Under the pieces are notes generated by a model. It saw nothing but the letters and a program-made list of their open reading frames with translations, was not told the DNA's origin and did not search any database. 64,000 nucleotides of DNA from Paralithodes platypus. Taxonomy: Eukaryota > Arthropoda > Malacostraca > Decapoda > Lithodidae. Shown piece by piece: positions 21,143-33,390 of this stretch (positions are counted from its first letter, which is position 1; the number at the start of each line of letters is the position of its first letter). The translations under genes and the position numbers were made by a program. The DNA is taken from the NCBI GenBank assembly GCA_032716605.1, contig CM064502.1, forward strand, positions 37,138,895 to 37,202,894. The letters run 5' to 3'.

Positions 21143-21677
21143 GTCCCGGACAGATGAAACCGCAACACCTCGTCCACCCGCTATGTGGTGAGGGGCTCTG
21201 CGGATTTGGTAACACTGGCAGGAGGTGGGAGGGATGTGGGTGGGTGGGTGATGAGGGGAGTATGTGGGGGGTTTAAGGGGGAATTGCGAGGGTGAAGAGG
21301 CAGCAATCATGGTGTGGCTGGTGGGAGGGGGCAAACAAGTGACGGGGTAGGGGAGAGCAGACTGTTAAATTTGTTAAATGTAGCATACAGTGATATTGTA
21401 GGTGTGTGTAATTTAAAATCCTGTGGGAGTAGCTTGTTCTATAGGAAAATTTGCTTGTCACTCTGTTCTCCCCTGCCCCGTCACTCGTTTGCCCCCTCCC
21501 ACCAGCCATACCATGATTACTGCCTCTTCACCCTCCCACACACCCCCTAAACCCCCCACATCCCTCCCCACATCACCCACCCACATCCCTCCCACCTCCT
21601 GCCAGTGTTACCAAATCCGCAGAGCCCCACACCACACAGCTGGTGGACAGGATGTTGCAGTTTGATCTGTCCGGGAC
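21143..21677. mobile_element. Foldback element in BEL pol (units A/B junction)
   Basis: Arms of about 215 bp (21143-21362 and 21463-21677) are inverted copies: GTCCCGGACAGAT...GGTAACACTGGCAGGAGGTG pairs with CACCTCCTGCCAGTGTTACC...ATCTGTCCGGGAC. The loop is about 100 bp. It is flanked by TGTACA at 21137-21142 and 21678-21683; since the BEL codons read on across one TGTACA, this is probably a 6-bp target duplication. TGTACA is itself palindromic, so the true length is ambiguous. No ORF of interest. Confidence 0.85.
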
Positions 21678-21683
21678 TGTACA

Positions 21684-23443
21684 TGGTTAAAATTGTTGGA
21701 AGACCTCAAGAGTGAGACTACATGCAAGTTAGACAGAAAAATCAATGTTTCTCCAGACTCTCAATAACATGTCTTCAGCGATGCTAGTATGAAGGCATAT
21801 GGGACAGTTATCTATGCTTTGACTGATGGGAAAGTTGATCTGAGTATGGTAAAGGCGAGAGTTACACCCATTAAATGCCCTACACTTCCACAGTTAGAGT
21901 TGATTGCAACAAATCTCTCTGCGAGACTAGTAGACTATGTTGTCAAGGCTTATGAACCTACATTGGATAGAGTTCAGATCTTTTGCTGGAGTGATAGCAA
22001 CATAGTTTTACACTGGATACAAACCCATAAACCACTCAAATCTTTCATACGGCAACATGTGGTTGAGATAAAGCAACTTGTTCCTCAGTCTGAATGGAGG
22101 TATGTTAATAGTCCTTGTAATCCAGCAGATTTGTTGTCTCGAGGAATGACTACTAAGGCTTACTTCAAGTCAGGTTTGTGGCACGAGGGTCCCGGATGTC
22201 TAAAGAATTCCTCGGAGTGGCCTGCAACTGTACTCGGCTTGAGTGCCTCGGAACAACGTCTAGCAGAGGTGAGTGAACCTGTTCTACCTGCAATTTTATC
22301 TGACACAAGAGGTCCAGTCATTCAGGTTGCACGGTTCAGCTCACTAGCTAAGCTTCTTCGTGTCACAGCTTTGGTGTTAAGATTTGTAAAATTAATGAAG
22401 GCTAAACTACATCAACAGTCCACCAGTAAGACTGTGACAAGTACTGAAATGTCTGTGCAGGAATTAGAAGCATCAGAGAGATTCTGGATAAAATCCGTAC
22501 AAGAGGAAGTTTATGGGGATGCCATACAATGTTTACAGAAAGTTCACTGTAGCAAAATGCCAAGCATAGCGAGACAACTTCAGTTAAAACTGGTAGACGG
22601 AGTACTACACTGCGGAGGAAGATTTTCACAAACCCACTAGAATGACCGTACCAAACACCCTATTTTACTCCCACCTGGTCATGTACTGTATATACCAAAC
22701 TTGTCATTTAAGAGATACATCAACAAGATAAGCATGGGGGGCCTAACATGACTATTGCTCTTTTATGTCAAAACTGGTGGATTCCTCGTTGTAGGCAGAG
22801 GGTTAGGGCAGTGTTGCGGACATGTACATTGTGTAGAAAGATAAGTGGGAAAGCTTATGACCAATCACCACATTCACCTCTCCTTTATTTCGTACACAAG
22901 AGACACGACCATTTGAAATACCAGGCTTAGACTACACTGGTGCTCTGCTAGTTCGTAATCACAAAGGAGAGAGTAAGGCTTATGTAACTTTGTTTACATG
23001 TACAGTGACCAGAGTGGTACATCTAGAGTTGGTGTCTGACAACTCTACAGGTTCATTTTTGCAAGCGTTCAGGAGATTTGTCAGTAGGAGGTCAATGCCA
23101 CGACTTGTTATTAGTGATAATGCCTGTTCCTTTGTAGCAGCAGCAAGGTTTTTGCACTCTATTTATGAAGATCCTAGAGTCAAAGATTACATGTTGAAAC
23201 AGAAGGTTGAATGGAAATTCATCACACCGAGTGCTCCCTGGGAGGGGGGCTTTTACGAGCGGTTGATAGGGTTGACTAAAAGCGCACTGAAGAAATGCTT
23301 GGGACATTCGTTTGTAACTTTTGAGGAAATTCACACTCTTATTACAGAGGTTGAAGCAATTATTAATGATCGTCCTCTCTCATACGTTAGTTATGATCTA
23401 GAAAATTAAGTAAGTTTCTCCCTCTCATTTGCTTCATGGGCAC
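21684..23443 (+). pseudogene. BEL/Pao pol remnant: RNase H and integrase (unit B)
   Basis: Counterpart of 239-2006. The reading is continuous from MKAYGTVIYALTDG at 21789 through the RNase H (SDSNIVLHWIQTHKP, NPADLLSRG) to the early integrase at 22640, where TAG stops it. The integrase D-D-E residues survive in GLDYTGAL, ISDNACSF and PWEGGFYERL, but a one-base loss near 22881 shifts the frame between the zinc region and the core. A TAA sits at 21762 just before FSDA and another after DLEN at 23407. Interrupted at 23448 by the MITE. Confidence 0.87.
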
Positions 23444-23447
23444 TTAA

Positions 23448-23871
23448 CCCACTGAGCCCGAGCTAGTTTATAATAAATGTACCACCAGGGACCGGCAGGT
23501 TTTGAAAAAAAAAAAAATCCAGAAACAATTGGGAATGGGTTAGGAATGAAGGAAAACCCACAAAAAAACGATCCCCTAGGTCATTAAGGGGTCCTACGGT
23601 GCGCCCGAAAGTCGGATTTACAAGAGGGAAAAATTTAAGGCAAAAACACACAAAAACAGGTTTTTGCGCGCTCACGCGCACGCGGTTGGACTTTGAGAGT
23701 TTTCAACCATTGTCATGGTTGTGTGGGATACTTACACAGTTTCCATACAAATCTGAGCCCTCTAGGTGCCATAGGACTGGAATAATAAACAGTGATGACA
23801 CGTTGTCGTCGCTGGGGTTTAGCGTTACATACATTGCCGATGACACGTTGTCGTCGCTGGGGTTCAGTGGG
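23448..23871. mobile_element. TTAA MITE in BEL integrase (unit B)
   Basis: Same insertion as 2011-2429, with TTAA at 23444-23447 and 23872-23875. Five bases longer than in unit A. Confidence 0.85.
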
Positions 23872-23875
23872 TTAA

Positions 23876-24528
23876 TTACTCCATTACCTGTTGTAAGTTC
23901 AAAGTTTTCTTGCACTGAAGTGACCAGATTGACTGCAGCTGATCTAACACGTCGTATGAAGTATAGGACTAAGCTATTGGCTGACTTTTGGAAAAGCTGG
24001 CGGTCAGAGTACATGTATGCACTAAGAGAGAGGCACAGGGGTGGCAGTAATCTTGCTAGAACAGTTTCGTTAAATTATGTTGTGTTGAGTAAAGGCTCGG
24101 GTCAGAGACTTTCTTGGAAGTTGGGGAGAATAATAAAGTTGTACTGGGGTCGAGATGGATATGTTAGAACAGTTACCGTTCGTACACCTGCAGGGGAGTT
24201 AGTTCGACCGGTATGTTTGCTATATCCAATTGAATGTAGTTCCCAGTCCCTTCCCTTATCAGAGTTGTCTAGCCCACAGAAGTATGTAGAACCTTGGACA
24301 GGCCCTGCTGAAGAGGATTCCACTGCACCTGACCCTAGGACGAGAGATGTGGTCCCTGCGCAAGTGGTATCGTGCAGGTCTGCCCCTTCAGCATCTGGTT
24401 CGGGAAGGGAAAACGTGGGTCACAAGCAGATGGCAGACAAGATCGAACCTCCTAACTCTTCCACAAGACCAGCGAGACCGACCCGTGATGCAGCATTACA
24501 AGCTCGTCTACGATGGCAGAAGACTTGA
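23876..24528 (+). pseudogene. BEL/Pao pol C-terminus (DUF5641-like) (unit B)
   Basis: Same region as 2434-3086: FWKSWRSEYMYALRERHRGG, WGRDGYVRTVTVRTPAGE and RPVCLLYPIE, then a Ser/Pro-rich tail ending at TGA 24526-24528. Open but detached from the rest of the polyprotein by the MITE. Confidence 0.85.
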
Positions 24529-24946
24529 ATGTTCTAGATTAGGAGATAGAATATAGTTTTCGGTTTATTGAACAGTTCAAATTAACAGTAACTTACTGTT
24601 TACCAGTTCAGATAACTTAAGTCTAGGGAGTTATTTTCATAGGTATCAAAGATTTTACCTGATTTGTAGTTAATTAAACTTCTTGAGATTAGCTTTAACT
24701 TATAATATGTGATAGTCTTAAAAGCTACTCAATGACCTTTGGGGGACTTAAGGAATTAATCTTGCTTGTATTGTGAGAAAGTCTTAAAAGTACCTTGTTA
24801 ATGTTATTTGGGAGTTGTAAATAATCATAAGTTTGTCATTTTATGGGGTATTGAAAGAAATTTGACTCTACAATCTTATTAGCTATTTTGCTCAAAACTT
24901 GTTAACTTTAGCATATTTATGACTTCGTACACTTCGTAATCTTGAA
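24529..24946. other. BEL 3' noncoding region (unit B)
   Basis: Collinear with 3087-3512. The purine tract seen in unit A is replaced by AATCTTGAA, a small deletion/substitution just before the putative LTR. Confidence 0.55.
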
Positions 24947-25408
24947 TGTGGAGAAAATCAATGGTTCAGATATAAGGATTGTGTATTGGTTCTGTTTCAT
25001 TAATAGTTCACTATGTATAGATTCATATCAGTTTCACTTACATTGACTATCTCGCTCATGAAGTACCTATTATTTATTCTAGAGTTCAGTAACTATCTCG
25101 ATGTATTTATCATATTTAATTGTAGAGTTCGAAGCAGTGAGCATGATTCAGATACATAGTAATTTTTGGATGCTTTCCTGAAGGCAGATGACCACAAAAC
25201 GCCACAGCCTCAAGACATGCTTGTCTGACGGCTTCATCTTTGTATATACAGTGTAATATAATTGTACAAAGTAAAGAGAAAGCAGCAGTCGAAGTTTATA
25301 TTCCACCACAGTTATAGAAATTCACTACACTTGGCTTTCTTCGTTCCCTCCTTACTTTGATGTTTGCAATCTTAAATGAACTGGAGACCGTTCTCGCCAA
25401 CCCTGTCA
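24947..25408 (+). repeat. Putative BEL 3' LTR (unit B)
   Basis: Starts TGTGGAGAAAATC and is collinear with 3513-3980. The right boundary CCCTGTCA is inferred from the TG...CA rule only. Confidence 0.45.
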
Positions 25409-25449
25409 CTTCAATTATTATTAGTATTATTAGTATTATTGTGCTAACT

Positions 25450-25815
25450 TGTATATGAGACTATTTTGTTATGTTTATGAAGGAGACAAGACGCTGTTTG
25501 CCTGTAACGAGTACGTCCCTCAAAGCCAAAAGAGTAACCGAACCAAATTCAAGGGACGTTAGGGTCAAAATGTCTGGACATTCGAAGTTTAAAGCAGTTT
25601 AAGTCATAGGATGAAGGCAAGAATGATTGAGGGAGATAATTACATTTGTAACAATTATGGAATATTTTATATAATTCATATGTATTTCGATTATAATTTT
25701 CCTTCCATGTATAATTAGTGACAAACTATTAAATATACCCCAAGCTGTATGGCCTTCAATAACAAGGGTCCGCAAAGTGTTGAGGCTGCACCAAGGAAAG
25801 TTCAACCGACGTCAC
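25450..25815 (-). mobile_element. LINE 3' fragment (unit B)
   Basis: Collinear with 4015-4375 and homologous to the 3' end of the LINE at 43617-44878 (AAATTCAAGGGACGTTAGGG, CATAGGATGAAGGCAAGA). Confidence 0.65.
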
Positions 25816-26719
25816 TCGGCCCTTTAAACATTTACACCAGCACTGGAACCGGGTTTTTTTTTTTGTTGGCGAATTCTTGGCATTTTGGGGCGCTTATAAA
25901 GACACCAACAAAAATTGCCTAACCTATGTTATATACATACTGTATATCCAGCGGCAGTACTCATTATCTTACGATGGGTGAAGACTAAAAGTCTCTAGAC
26001 CAAATGGTTCAGTTTTTATGGTGAAATTAAGTAGGTCAGTTATGGCAGTCGGGAGCCTAGAATCAGTGTTTACTCCCGGTTTTTGTCCTATATAGATACC
26101 CATATATCTGCAAATAAATGGCCTAACCTAGTTTATATACATACCAGAGGCAGTACTCGGTGTATCTTGCAATGGGTGAAAACTCGAACATTACATTAAG
26201 CGGTTATTGTGTGAGGTGGGAAATGATACCGAGGGTTTGTTATGATACTGAAAACTGGTCGAATGCGGCGACAGCGGTGGCCACGGCTACGGTACATTTA
26301 CATTCGTTTAACAATTGATTATTGATTATGTAATATGTAATATTGATTTTATTGATTTCTGATATATTTCACCATTGTAACCATTCCCTCATCAACTATG
26401 GAGTCAGCTAGGGGTCATCTCAGCCTCACTCCTCGAAGCCTGGAGTACCAAGAGGAACCTATTACCCAACGGATTATCTGTATCAGCCTAAAGTAATAAA
26501 TATATATGAACTATCTCAGTGTGGGTTATTTGAACCAGCTACAATACCCATATTTTAACCCTTTGAAGAATATGAAAAATGTTTGTAAGTTTATTCTGGC
26601 TGTTATTAGAAGATTTTCCTCAGTTTAGGAAGAACTTATGGAAGCTAGAGAGTAAATTGAAATAGTGTTTACCCCTTTGATTCCTAGATATCTTATCTAA
26701 AATGCAGAGAATAGTCTAA
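25816..26719. other. Gene-free AT-rich stretch (unit B)
   Basis: Counterpart of 4376-5289, with the same internal duplication of GCCTAACCTA...CAGTACTC...ATGGGTGAA. No gene. Confidence 0.6.
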
Positions 26720-27070
26720 TGGTCATCATTATCAATCTGACGCCTCGCTTCCAGAGGAAGTGTTCCAAAATGGATGGCCATGGCAGAAACCGCCTCCAGG
26801 CTCCCAGACATGCCCCCACTGACCCACTCCATAGTGCCATTCCCACCATGGATTATGACCCTTAACACTGAAGCAGCAGACCCAGAGCAGTCCCTTACCC
26901 GGATGGGAGTTCCACCACCGTTTTGCTATTTTATTTACCCCAGTGGGCCCCAGGCTGAAAACATATCAAAAACAGGAATGTGCTAAAGATAGGAACCAGT
27001 GGTCCACTGCTACAGAAGCTAATTGCACCACTAAAGTGGTGGGTGGTGGGATAGCCACATCCCTACGCCA
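26720..27070. other. GC-rich block of unknown nature (unit B)
   Basis: Counterpart of 5290-5640. No domain recognised in its short frames. Confidence 0.4.
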
Positions 27071-27249
27071 AAATAAGAAATTGGAAAAGAGTTAAGATAG
27101 TGTAGGGTGTGCAGTGATGGGGTTTCATGTAAGAATGCAAGAGTGTGTGTATCTTAAGATCAAGCTAGAACTGCTCTTTTTGTAACTGAGGCACAGAAAA
27201 AACAGCAAAGGAGACCATCAGGTAGTGAAGCAAAATGTTTAGCAATCCA

Positions 27250-27865
27250 TATACTTCACCTAAAGATCTCGCCGGGAGTACTTCCCTGCACGTCTGGTGC
27301 ATAGACTATACTGCGATGGCTCTTGTTGGTCTTAGTCATGTTTTAGTATAGGTTGCCAACATTGGAGGTCACTATCACCAGGTATCGAACTCCAGGCTAA
27401 CCCGGGTGGTTGTCACCCAGAGGTCATCCCAAGATCTTTATAGGGGTGGGACCTAGGAGGCTTGGGGCATCCCACCAGAACCAACCGCAGGGATGCAATC
27501 CGTGCGCGCACACAGAACTGCGGCTGGCCCAGTATTACCCGCCTAGTGATAGGGCAGCCTCCCGACAGCTGGGCCTGAGGTAAGTCCCTCCCCGTCAGCA
27601 AGTCGCCATTAGGCAAGTTTGAATCATATTTTACGGGGTTGCCTGCACTAACTAGCCCCCAGCCACAGTTTTTGGCTGTGGGCCTAGCCTTCGCCCAAAG
27701 AGGCTTAACCTGCAAAGCAGCGGGTGTGGCGGTTTGTGTGGGGTTTGCTCCCCTAGACAGGTTGCCGGCCATGGCTAACGAGTCCTGTCTACCCTGATTG
27801 TGTAGGGATAGTTGTCTACCCTAGATGGGTTGCCGACCAAAGCTAACGAGTCCCATCCACTCTGC
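27250..27865. other. GC-rich hairpin-rich block (unit B)
   Basis: Counterpart of 5820-6437, with the same two tandem hairpins enclosing TTGCCGRCCA and GCTAACGAGT. Directly right of it, bases 27866-27869 (ACTA) are the unoccupied target of the solo LTR in unit A. Confidence 0.45.
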
Positions 27866-27868
27866 ACT

Positions 27869-28195
27869 ATTAAATAATTATCTTATTTCGGGCCTAGTCC
27901 CTGATGAGTTGACTTGCAAATGTGGTAGCAGTAATACAAAAAAAGGTGATAAATCTAATGCTTTCTATTATCATCCAATTAGTTTGACGTCAGTTGTAGG
28001 CAAATTATTAGAATAATTGATTGCACACAAACTCAAAGAGCATACTAAGAACGTCACCAATTGCTGTCAGCATGGATTCACGACGGGTCTCATTTATCGA
28101 CTTCTTTCCCAAAGTATATGAAACCGTAGACAATGACAAAGAATATGATATAATATATTTAGATTTCAGTAAGGCATTCGATAAGGGGGAGCTGA
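27869..28195 (+). mobile_element. CR1-like LINE reverse transcriptase fragment (unit B)
   Basis: Better preserved than 8723-9050: KKGDKSNAFYYHPISLTSVV, GKLLE, then in another frame KVYETVDNDKEYDIIYLDFSKAFDKG, the RT block with the first catalytic D. Ends at the SINE-like segment. A stop after GKLLE and a frameshift disable it. Confidence 0.75.
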
Positions 28196-28445
28196 CGTTT
28201 ACCGCCTATTTATATTATTATGTGTGTTCACCAACCAACTTTACTTCTAAGCTCAATTAATGAAATCAACAAATACATGTGGCACTCCAAGGACTCGAAC
28301 CTAGGATACTCACATCGAAATTCCGCGCATTTATGCATTACGCTATTAAGTCGGTTAAAGAATAATGCACAAGTGTACGATTTATTATGCAGTTTCGAAT
28401 CCTGCATATTAATACCCAGGTTCGGACCTCTTACCTGGTTATTTT
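28196..28445 (-). mobile_element. tRNA-derived SINE-like segment (unit B)
   Basis: Counterpart of 9046-9300. The minus strand has B box GGTTCGAGTCC and an A-box-like TAGCGTAATGC. Confidence 0.5.
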
Positions 28446-28870
28446 AGCTGGTGGGGCCACCTGTTCCTGTGTGCAGCCAATATTCTGACTGGAGGGAGGG
28501 GTGTGGCCCAAAACAATAGTTAGGTACGCCAGTCAAACGTGCAATTAAAAAGACTAGAAAATAACGGTAATGGTTGACAAATTTAGTGTACCTTACACAA
28601 GAGTTTAAGTTAAATTCACGTAATTTTGTTACATATTATATTATTTAAGAAAGATGTATAAACTTATTCTCGATCCTTGATATATAAGTCAGGTCATATA
28701 ATAATAACAGAGTGACCCATAAAATATAATTTTATCTGATAGTTATTGATAGAAAACGCACATATTATACCGTAAACTCACTCGGAGGATATCATTTCAC
28801 CTCTCTCGTCACAGGCACATGGAGTCATGGATGGAAGGCGTGTGGAGAGAGGTGAATGTGTAAACTTTAA

Positions 28871-29234
28871 GGGGGGGTGACCTGCTTTCTTTCTCTACTT
28901 TTCTCTCTTGCTCTGGCTTGTATCCATTCGGCCCCATTCAGCCTACTGTTTTTAGACGTTTACCCCCAGCCAGGTGTCAATATTTTTCTAGCGAGCGGTA
29001 GCGAGCCAGCATATATATATATTTTTGTTTTGACAGCAAGCTAAATTTGTACATTTTCGATAGAAAAATGTCTCCGGTGAAGCCGAATTTCTCCATACAA
29101 TGCTGGCGAGCGATAAGAAATCGACACCTGGATAGGGATAAACGTCTTAAAACAGTTGGCTAAATGGGGCCGAATGGATACAAGCCAGGGAAAGAGAGAA
29201 AAGGAAAGAAAGAGATAAAAGCCGGTAACCCCCC
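28871..29234. mobile_element. Long-TIR TTAA MITE (unit B)
   Basis: TTAA at 28867-28870 and 29235-29238. Arms pair over more than 100 bases as in 9715-10076. Confidence 0.85.
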
Positions 29235-29404
29235 TTAACTGAGTAAGCTACGTGTATATAATAATGGTTAAGGTTGGCTGATCGCCCGCCCGGGTGTGTT
29301 GTTATTCCAATAATTATGAACGTAATGATCAGTATTGCCTGCTGCAGCATAATATATACGGTAGCCTACTATGTCAAAAACTAGAATGGTAACTAGTAAC
29401 TTAA

Positions 29405-29884
29405 CACCTTAAGAGCGGCCTATGCGGTTTATTTATATGTACCGCCCAGCGGGGTGTTTTTAGCCAAAATAGGGCTGTTTACGTGATCATTTTCATGCCT
29501 AAATAAGACCCAGAACGTAAAACAAGTATCTATCCCTGAAAGGGCATAAACAGAGCTTTCGAATCACACCATAACGATCCTTTTATGATGGCTAGTTTTC
29601 TTGCAATAACCGTGCAACGCGAGTGCAAAAAGCATGTAATTAGCCACTTTCCCGATACAATTCCTTATATAGCGAGTGAGAGAGGGAGGAGGGAGCTGGG
29701 ATTCGTGTCAGTATGTTCGCCGCGGTGGTCTGGAGCAGTCATACGCTCGCTACTCTCCTGCCACCACTTGTCTCTCTCTCTCAGCAACATTACGTGCTGA
29801 AATTGCCACTCGACCTATGTCGAGCGCCGCCACATAGTCCAGCTTTATTAAATACGACTTATGTGGTGAGCCGCTAATTAAGGG
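29405..29884. mobile_element. 480-bp TTAA MITE, inserted at the edge of another MITE
   Basis: TTAA at 29401-29404 and 29885-29888. Ends CACCTTAAGAGCGGC and GCCGCTAATTAAGGG. It is the reverse complement of 7166-7645 and the same length. Unit A has one uninterrupted TTAA here (10243-10246), so this copy arrived after the two units separated. It used the TTAA that flanks the MITE at 29889. Confidence 0.9.
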
Positions 29885-29888
29885 TTAA

Positions 29889-30213
29889 GGGAAGGTTTTT
29901 AGTTTGTTCACTAGACCTCCATCAAGATTATAATTACACCCCCTTGACCCCCTTTTAAGACTAAATTGTACATTTTTCTGTAGAAAAATTTCCCGGCCAA
30001 AGGCCGGTTCTTGTTAAATTACAGGCTCGCTATCGCTCGCCAGGAAAAAATAGACTTCTACATGGCACGAAAAGTCTTAAAATTGACAGAAATAGGGTGA
30101 AAGTTCTTAAAATTGCAAAACTAATTGAGCGAACGTCGTAAATCTCGTAAGCAACGGAGCTTAACATGAGGGAGAAAGGGGTCTACAATACAAAACTAAG
30201 TGGAAATCTCCCC
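29889..30213. mobile_element. GGGAAGG-type TTAA MITE (unit B)
   Basis: Between TTAA 29885-29888 and 30214-30217. Counterpart of 10247-10578. Confidence 0.8.
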
Positions 30214-30217
30214 TTAA

Positions 30218-31270
30218 GTTCCCTATCAAGGGAGGAGAGGGTATTTTGGATTCTCTCTGTTTCACTCCATAAGTTTGGAGATTTTAAGAAGTTTCACCTC
30301 ATTAGTTTGGCGATGCAGAATCTCGAAATTCGCTGATGACACACAAAATGCAAGCAAAGTAACTCACCATCGCACATACAACAGATTCAGAATGATCTAG
30401 ACAAGCTATCTAACTGGGCTCAGACATGGCAGATGAAGTTCAACATGGGTAAATGCAAAGTGTTCTACATCGGCAGTAAAAATAAAGGCACAAACTATTC
30501 GATTAACGGAATTCAACTAGAGAACGTAAATAAAGAAACGGACATTGGAGTAATTATAACAAGTAATTTAAAACCTGCCCAAGAAGTCGCTGAAGTTGTT
30601 AGAAAAGCAAATCAAATGATTGGATTCATTGGGAGATCTTTTGAGTATAAATCCCAAAACGTTATACGCACTTTATGTAATTAATTGGTTCGTCCGCATT
30701 TGGAATATTGTGTCCGGTTTTGGTCGCCATACTATATATAGGACATTGATAAACTATAGAGAATACAATGCAGAGTAACTAAAATTATTCCCCGACTAAG
30801 AAACAATTCCGTATGAGGAACGACTATAAGAGTTAAACCTATTTACCTTGACAAACCGCAGAATATAAAGGGACCTATCCTAATCCAAGACTTTGAAATT
30901 ATCAAAGGCAATGACAACATGGATGCAAGTATGTACTGTACTTCACATTTGATAACTCAAATTACACAAGAAATAATGGTTACTCAATTATCAGAAAGGC
31001 GTTTCATTCACACAAAGCGAAGCACTTCTTATTCAACAGAGTGGTCAACTTATGGAATAAATTGCCAAGAAGTATTGTAGAGTGCCACACAGTCCAAACA
31101 TTCAAATATCGCCTTGACAAATATCTTGCCATGAACCCATGACTAACGGCGTTTGTGCCTGAGTAATGTGACCGTTTTAGTATCATACATAGTATTATAA
31201 TTTCGTTTTCTGACCTCAGCTATTCTGGAGCTGAAGCCCTTCAGTTGATGGCTGTGGCAAAGTTTGTTTT
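30218..31270 (+). mobile_element. CR1/jockey-like LINE 3' part (unit B)
   Basis: Counterpart of 10583-11640. FADDTQ box near 30328, then WQMKFNMGKCKVFYIGS, DIGVIITSNLKP and FIGRSFEYKSQNVIRTLCN to the TAA at 30682. The C-terminal part (LFNRVVNLWNKLPRSI) is now shifted relative to unit A by an indel near 30918. Inactive. Confidence 0.77.
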
Positions 31271-31888
31271 TGTTTCTCACAAGCAGCCTATAAAGATCAG
31301 TAGGTATGTTGTTGCTTGCCTTTCTTTGTATTCCTTTGTATTATAAGACGGTATATCCCTTACAAGTCTTGATATTTTTTATTTTATTTTTTTTCTGGAC
31401 GAGCGTTAGCAACCCTACGATTAGACTGTGTACATACTTAGCTTGAAAGTGGTCTGGGGGGATTTTATTGTTGATAGTTGGAAGTGGGGCTGGAGAGGTG
31501 ATTGTATTTATTTATTTAACATGTACCATTTTGTTTATTCTAAATGGCAAACAAAATATGCTTTGCTCGAAATGGTAAGTCAATTAAAACTCTCAATCAA
31601 AACAAAATAACTCTCAAAACGTCGAATACAGTCGTGTTCGAATAGAACATTTTGCAAGGTAATGATCTCGTGGTTGCATTACCCTCCATGCAAGCTACAC
31701 ATTGTGTAGGAGCCTAAAGCATAAGCAAATTTGATGGGGTCTTACCAGTATTAATTTGTTTGTTGATATCATATATTATTGCACAATTGTACAATAACCT
31801 GTTGTGAAATTCAATGTATTAATTATAAGATATTAGGGAAATGTATGATACCTTTTTAGCCATATTTTTATAGAATCTAATTTTATAC
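31271..31888. other. Gene-free AT-rich spacer (unit B)
   Basis: Counterpart of 11641-12267. Nothing recognisable. Confidence 0.6.
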
Positions 31889-31892
31889 TTAA

Positions 31893-32092
31893 CCCCTTAA
31901 GCACAATGACGCCATTTTGACTATGATTCAGGAAAATAGTAGACAATGTTGTGTAATTTAAAGAGAACCTATTCTATTCAGAGGGTTTATTGAGATGTAT
32001 TTCTTTGAGTCCTAGAGGTAAATTATAAGCTAAGGAAAATCCTCCTATGTTAACCAGAATATGATGAAAATTACATCATCGTGTTGAAGGGG
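31893..32092. mobile_element. 200-bp palindromic TTAA MITE (unit B)
   Basis: TTAA at 31889-31892 and 32093-32096. Same as 12272-12471. Confidence 0.7.
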
Positions 32093-32187
32093 TTAATGGA
32101 TGCTCAAACCATTGTAAATACTGTATGTTATAACTATATTGTAATGGTCTCTAAAGCTATAGCGTTATGATTTCATGATTTAACAAG

Positions 32188-32259
32188 GCGATGGTGGTAT
32201 AGTGGTGAGCATAGCTGCCTTCCAAGCAGTTGACCCGGGTTCGATTCCCGGCCATCGCA
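32188..32259 (+). tRNA. tRNA-Gly (anticodon TCC), copy B1
   Basis: Identical 72-nt tRNA to 12567-12638, with a TTTTT terminator about 10 bp downstream. A and B boxes intact. Its flanks match copy A1, so it is the duplicate made with the large unit. Confidence 0.95.
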
Positions 32260-32344
32260 AAATATAACTTTTTATTATGAGGAGAAAGTGATTGAATGGA
32301 TTTGTAAGATGTGCAGACTAGCATGGGGAGAGTGTCAGAGGATT

Positions 32345-32444
32345 GGAAGTAAATACGTCCCTTGATTTTGGCCCTGTCATTCTTTCAACTCTGGGGGAGG
32401 CACTCGTTACAGGTAGTTTTGCCTTGTCTCCCTCATTCACATTA
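32345..32444 (+). mobile_element. LINE 3'-end remnant (unit B)
   Basis: Counterpart of 12725-12824: ACGTCCCTTGATTTTGGCCC, GGGGGAGGCACTCGTTACAG. Confidence 0.7.
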
Positions 32445-33390
32445 AAGAATTATCCCTCAATACATCCACCATCACCATATACAGACTAATAACACACACA
32501 AAGCCACTCCAACAGCTTCCTCTCTCTCTCTCCAACACCCCTTCTAAGCCGTACCATATATATACAGACTAATAACACACACAACAAAGCCACTCCAACA
32601 GCTCCCTCTCTCTCTCCAACACTCCTTCGAAAAGTGGATACGAAGTGCCATTGTGAAGGCTTATCCCTCAATACCTTCACCATCTCCATATACAGACTAA
32701 TAACACACGCAACAAAGACACTCCAATAACTTCCTCTCTCTCCAACACCCCTTCTCCCCTCTCTATACTCTTCGAAAAGTAGATACGAGGTGCCGTTGTA
32801 AAGACTTATCCCTCAGTACCTTCACCATATACAGACACATAACACACATACCAAAGCCACTCCAACAGCTTCCTCCCTCTCTCTCTCCAACAGGACCAGG
32901 ACCCCTTCTCCCCTCTCAACACTCTTCGAAATGTAGTTACGAGGTGTCGTTGTAAAGGCTTATCCATCAATACCTTGACCATCACCATATACAGACTAAT
33001 AACACACACAAAACCACTCCAACAGCTTCCTTTCTCTCTCTCTCCAACACCCCTTCTCCCCTCTCAACACTTTTAGAAAAGTAGTTACGAGGTGCAGTTG
33101 TAAAGGCTTATCCCTCAATACCTTCGCCATCACCATATACAGATTAATAACACACACACGACAAAGCCACTCCAGCAGCTTCCTCTCTCTCTCTCTCTCT
33201 CTCCATCACTCCTTCTCCACTCTCAATACTCTTCGAAAAGTAGATGCGAGGTACCGTTGTAAAGGCTTATCCCTCAATATCATCACCATATACAGTACAG
33301 ACAAATAACACACATAACAAAGCCACTCCCAACAGCTTCCTCTCTCTCTCTCCAACATCCCTTCTCCCCTCTCAACACCCTTCGAAATGT
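32445..33390. repeat. Minisatellite, about 150-bp period (unit B)
   Basis: Six to seven imperfect units with TTATCCCTCAATAC, CATATACAGACTAATAACAC, CACTCCAACAGCTTCC, CT runs and CTTCGAAAAGTAGATACGAG. Unit number and CT-run lengths differ from unit A, as expected for a replication-slippage array. Confidence 0.85.

Larger units (their letters stand above)
1..21445. repeat. Large direct repeat, unit A
   Basis: Position 1 of the window matches 21446 and 52536, and the match then continues in order through the BEL remnant, LINEs, tRNAs and MITEs. The unit starts inside the foldback element of a BEL copy because the window cuts it there. Unit A is 21445 bp and carries a 2281-bp solo-LTR insertion (including its target duplication) that unit B lacks, so the shared core is about 19.2 kb. 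Divergence from unit B is low by eye (a few substitutions per 100 bases, with small indels). Confidence 0.9.
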
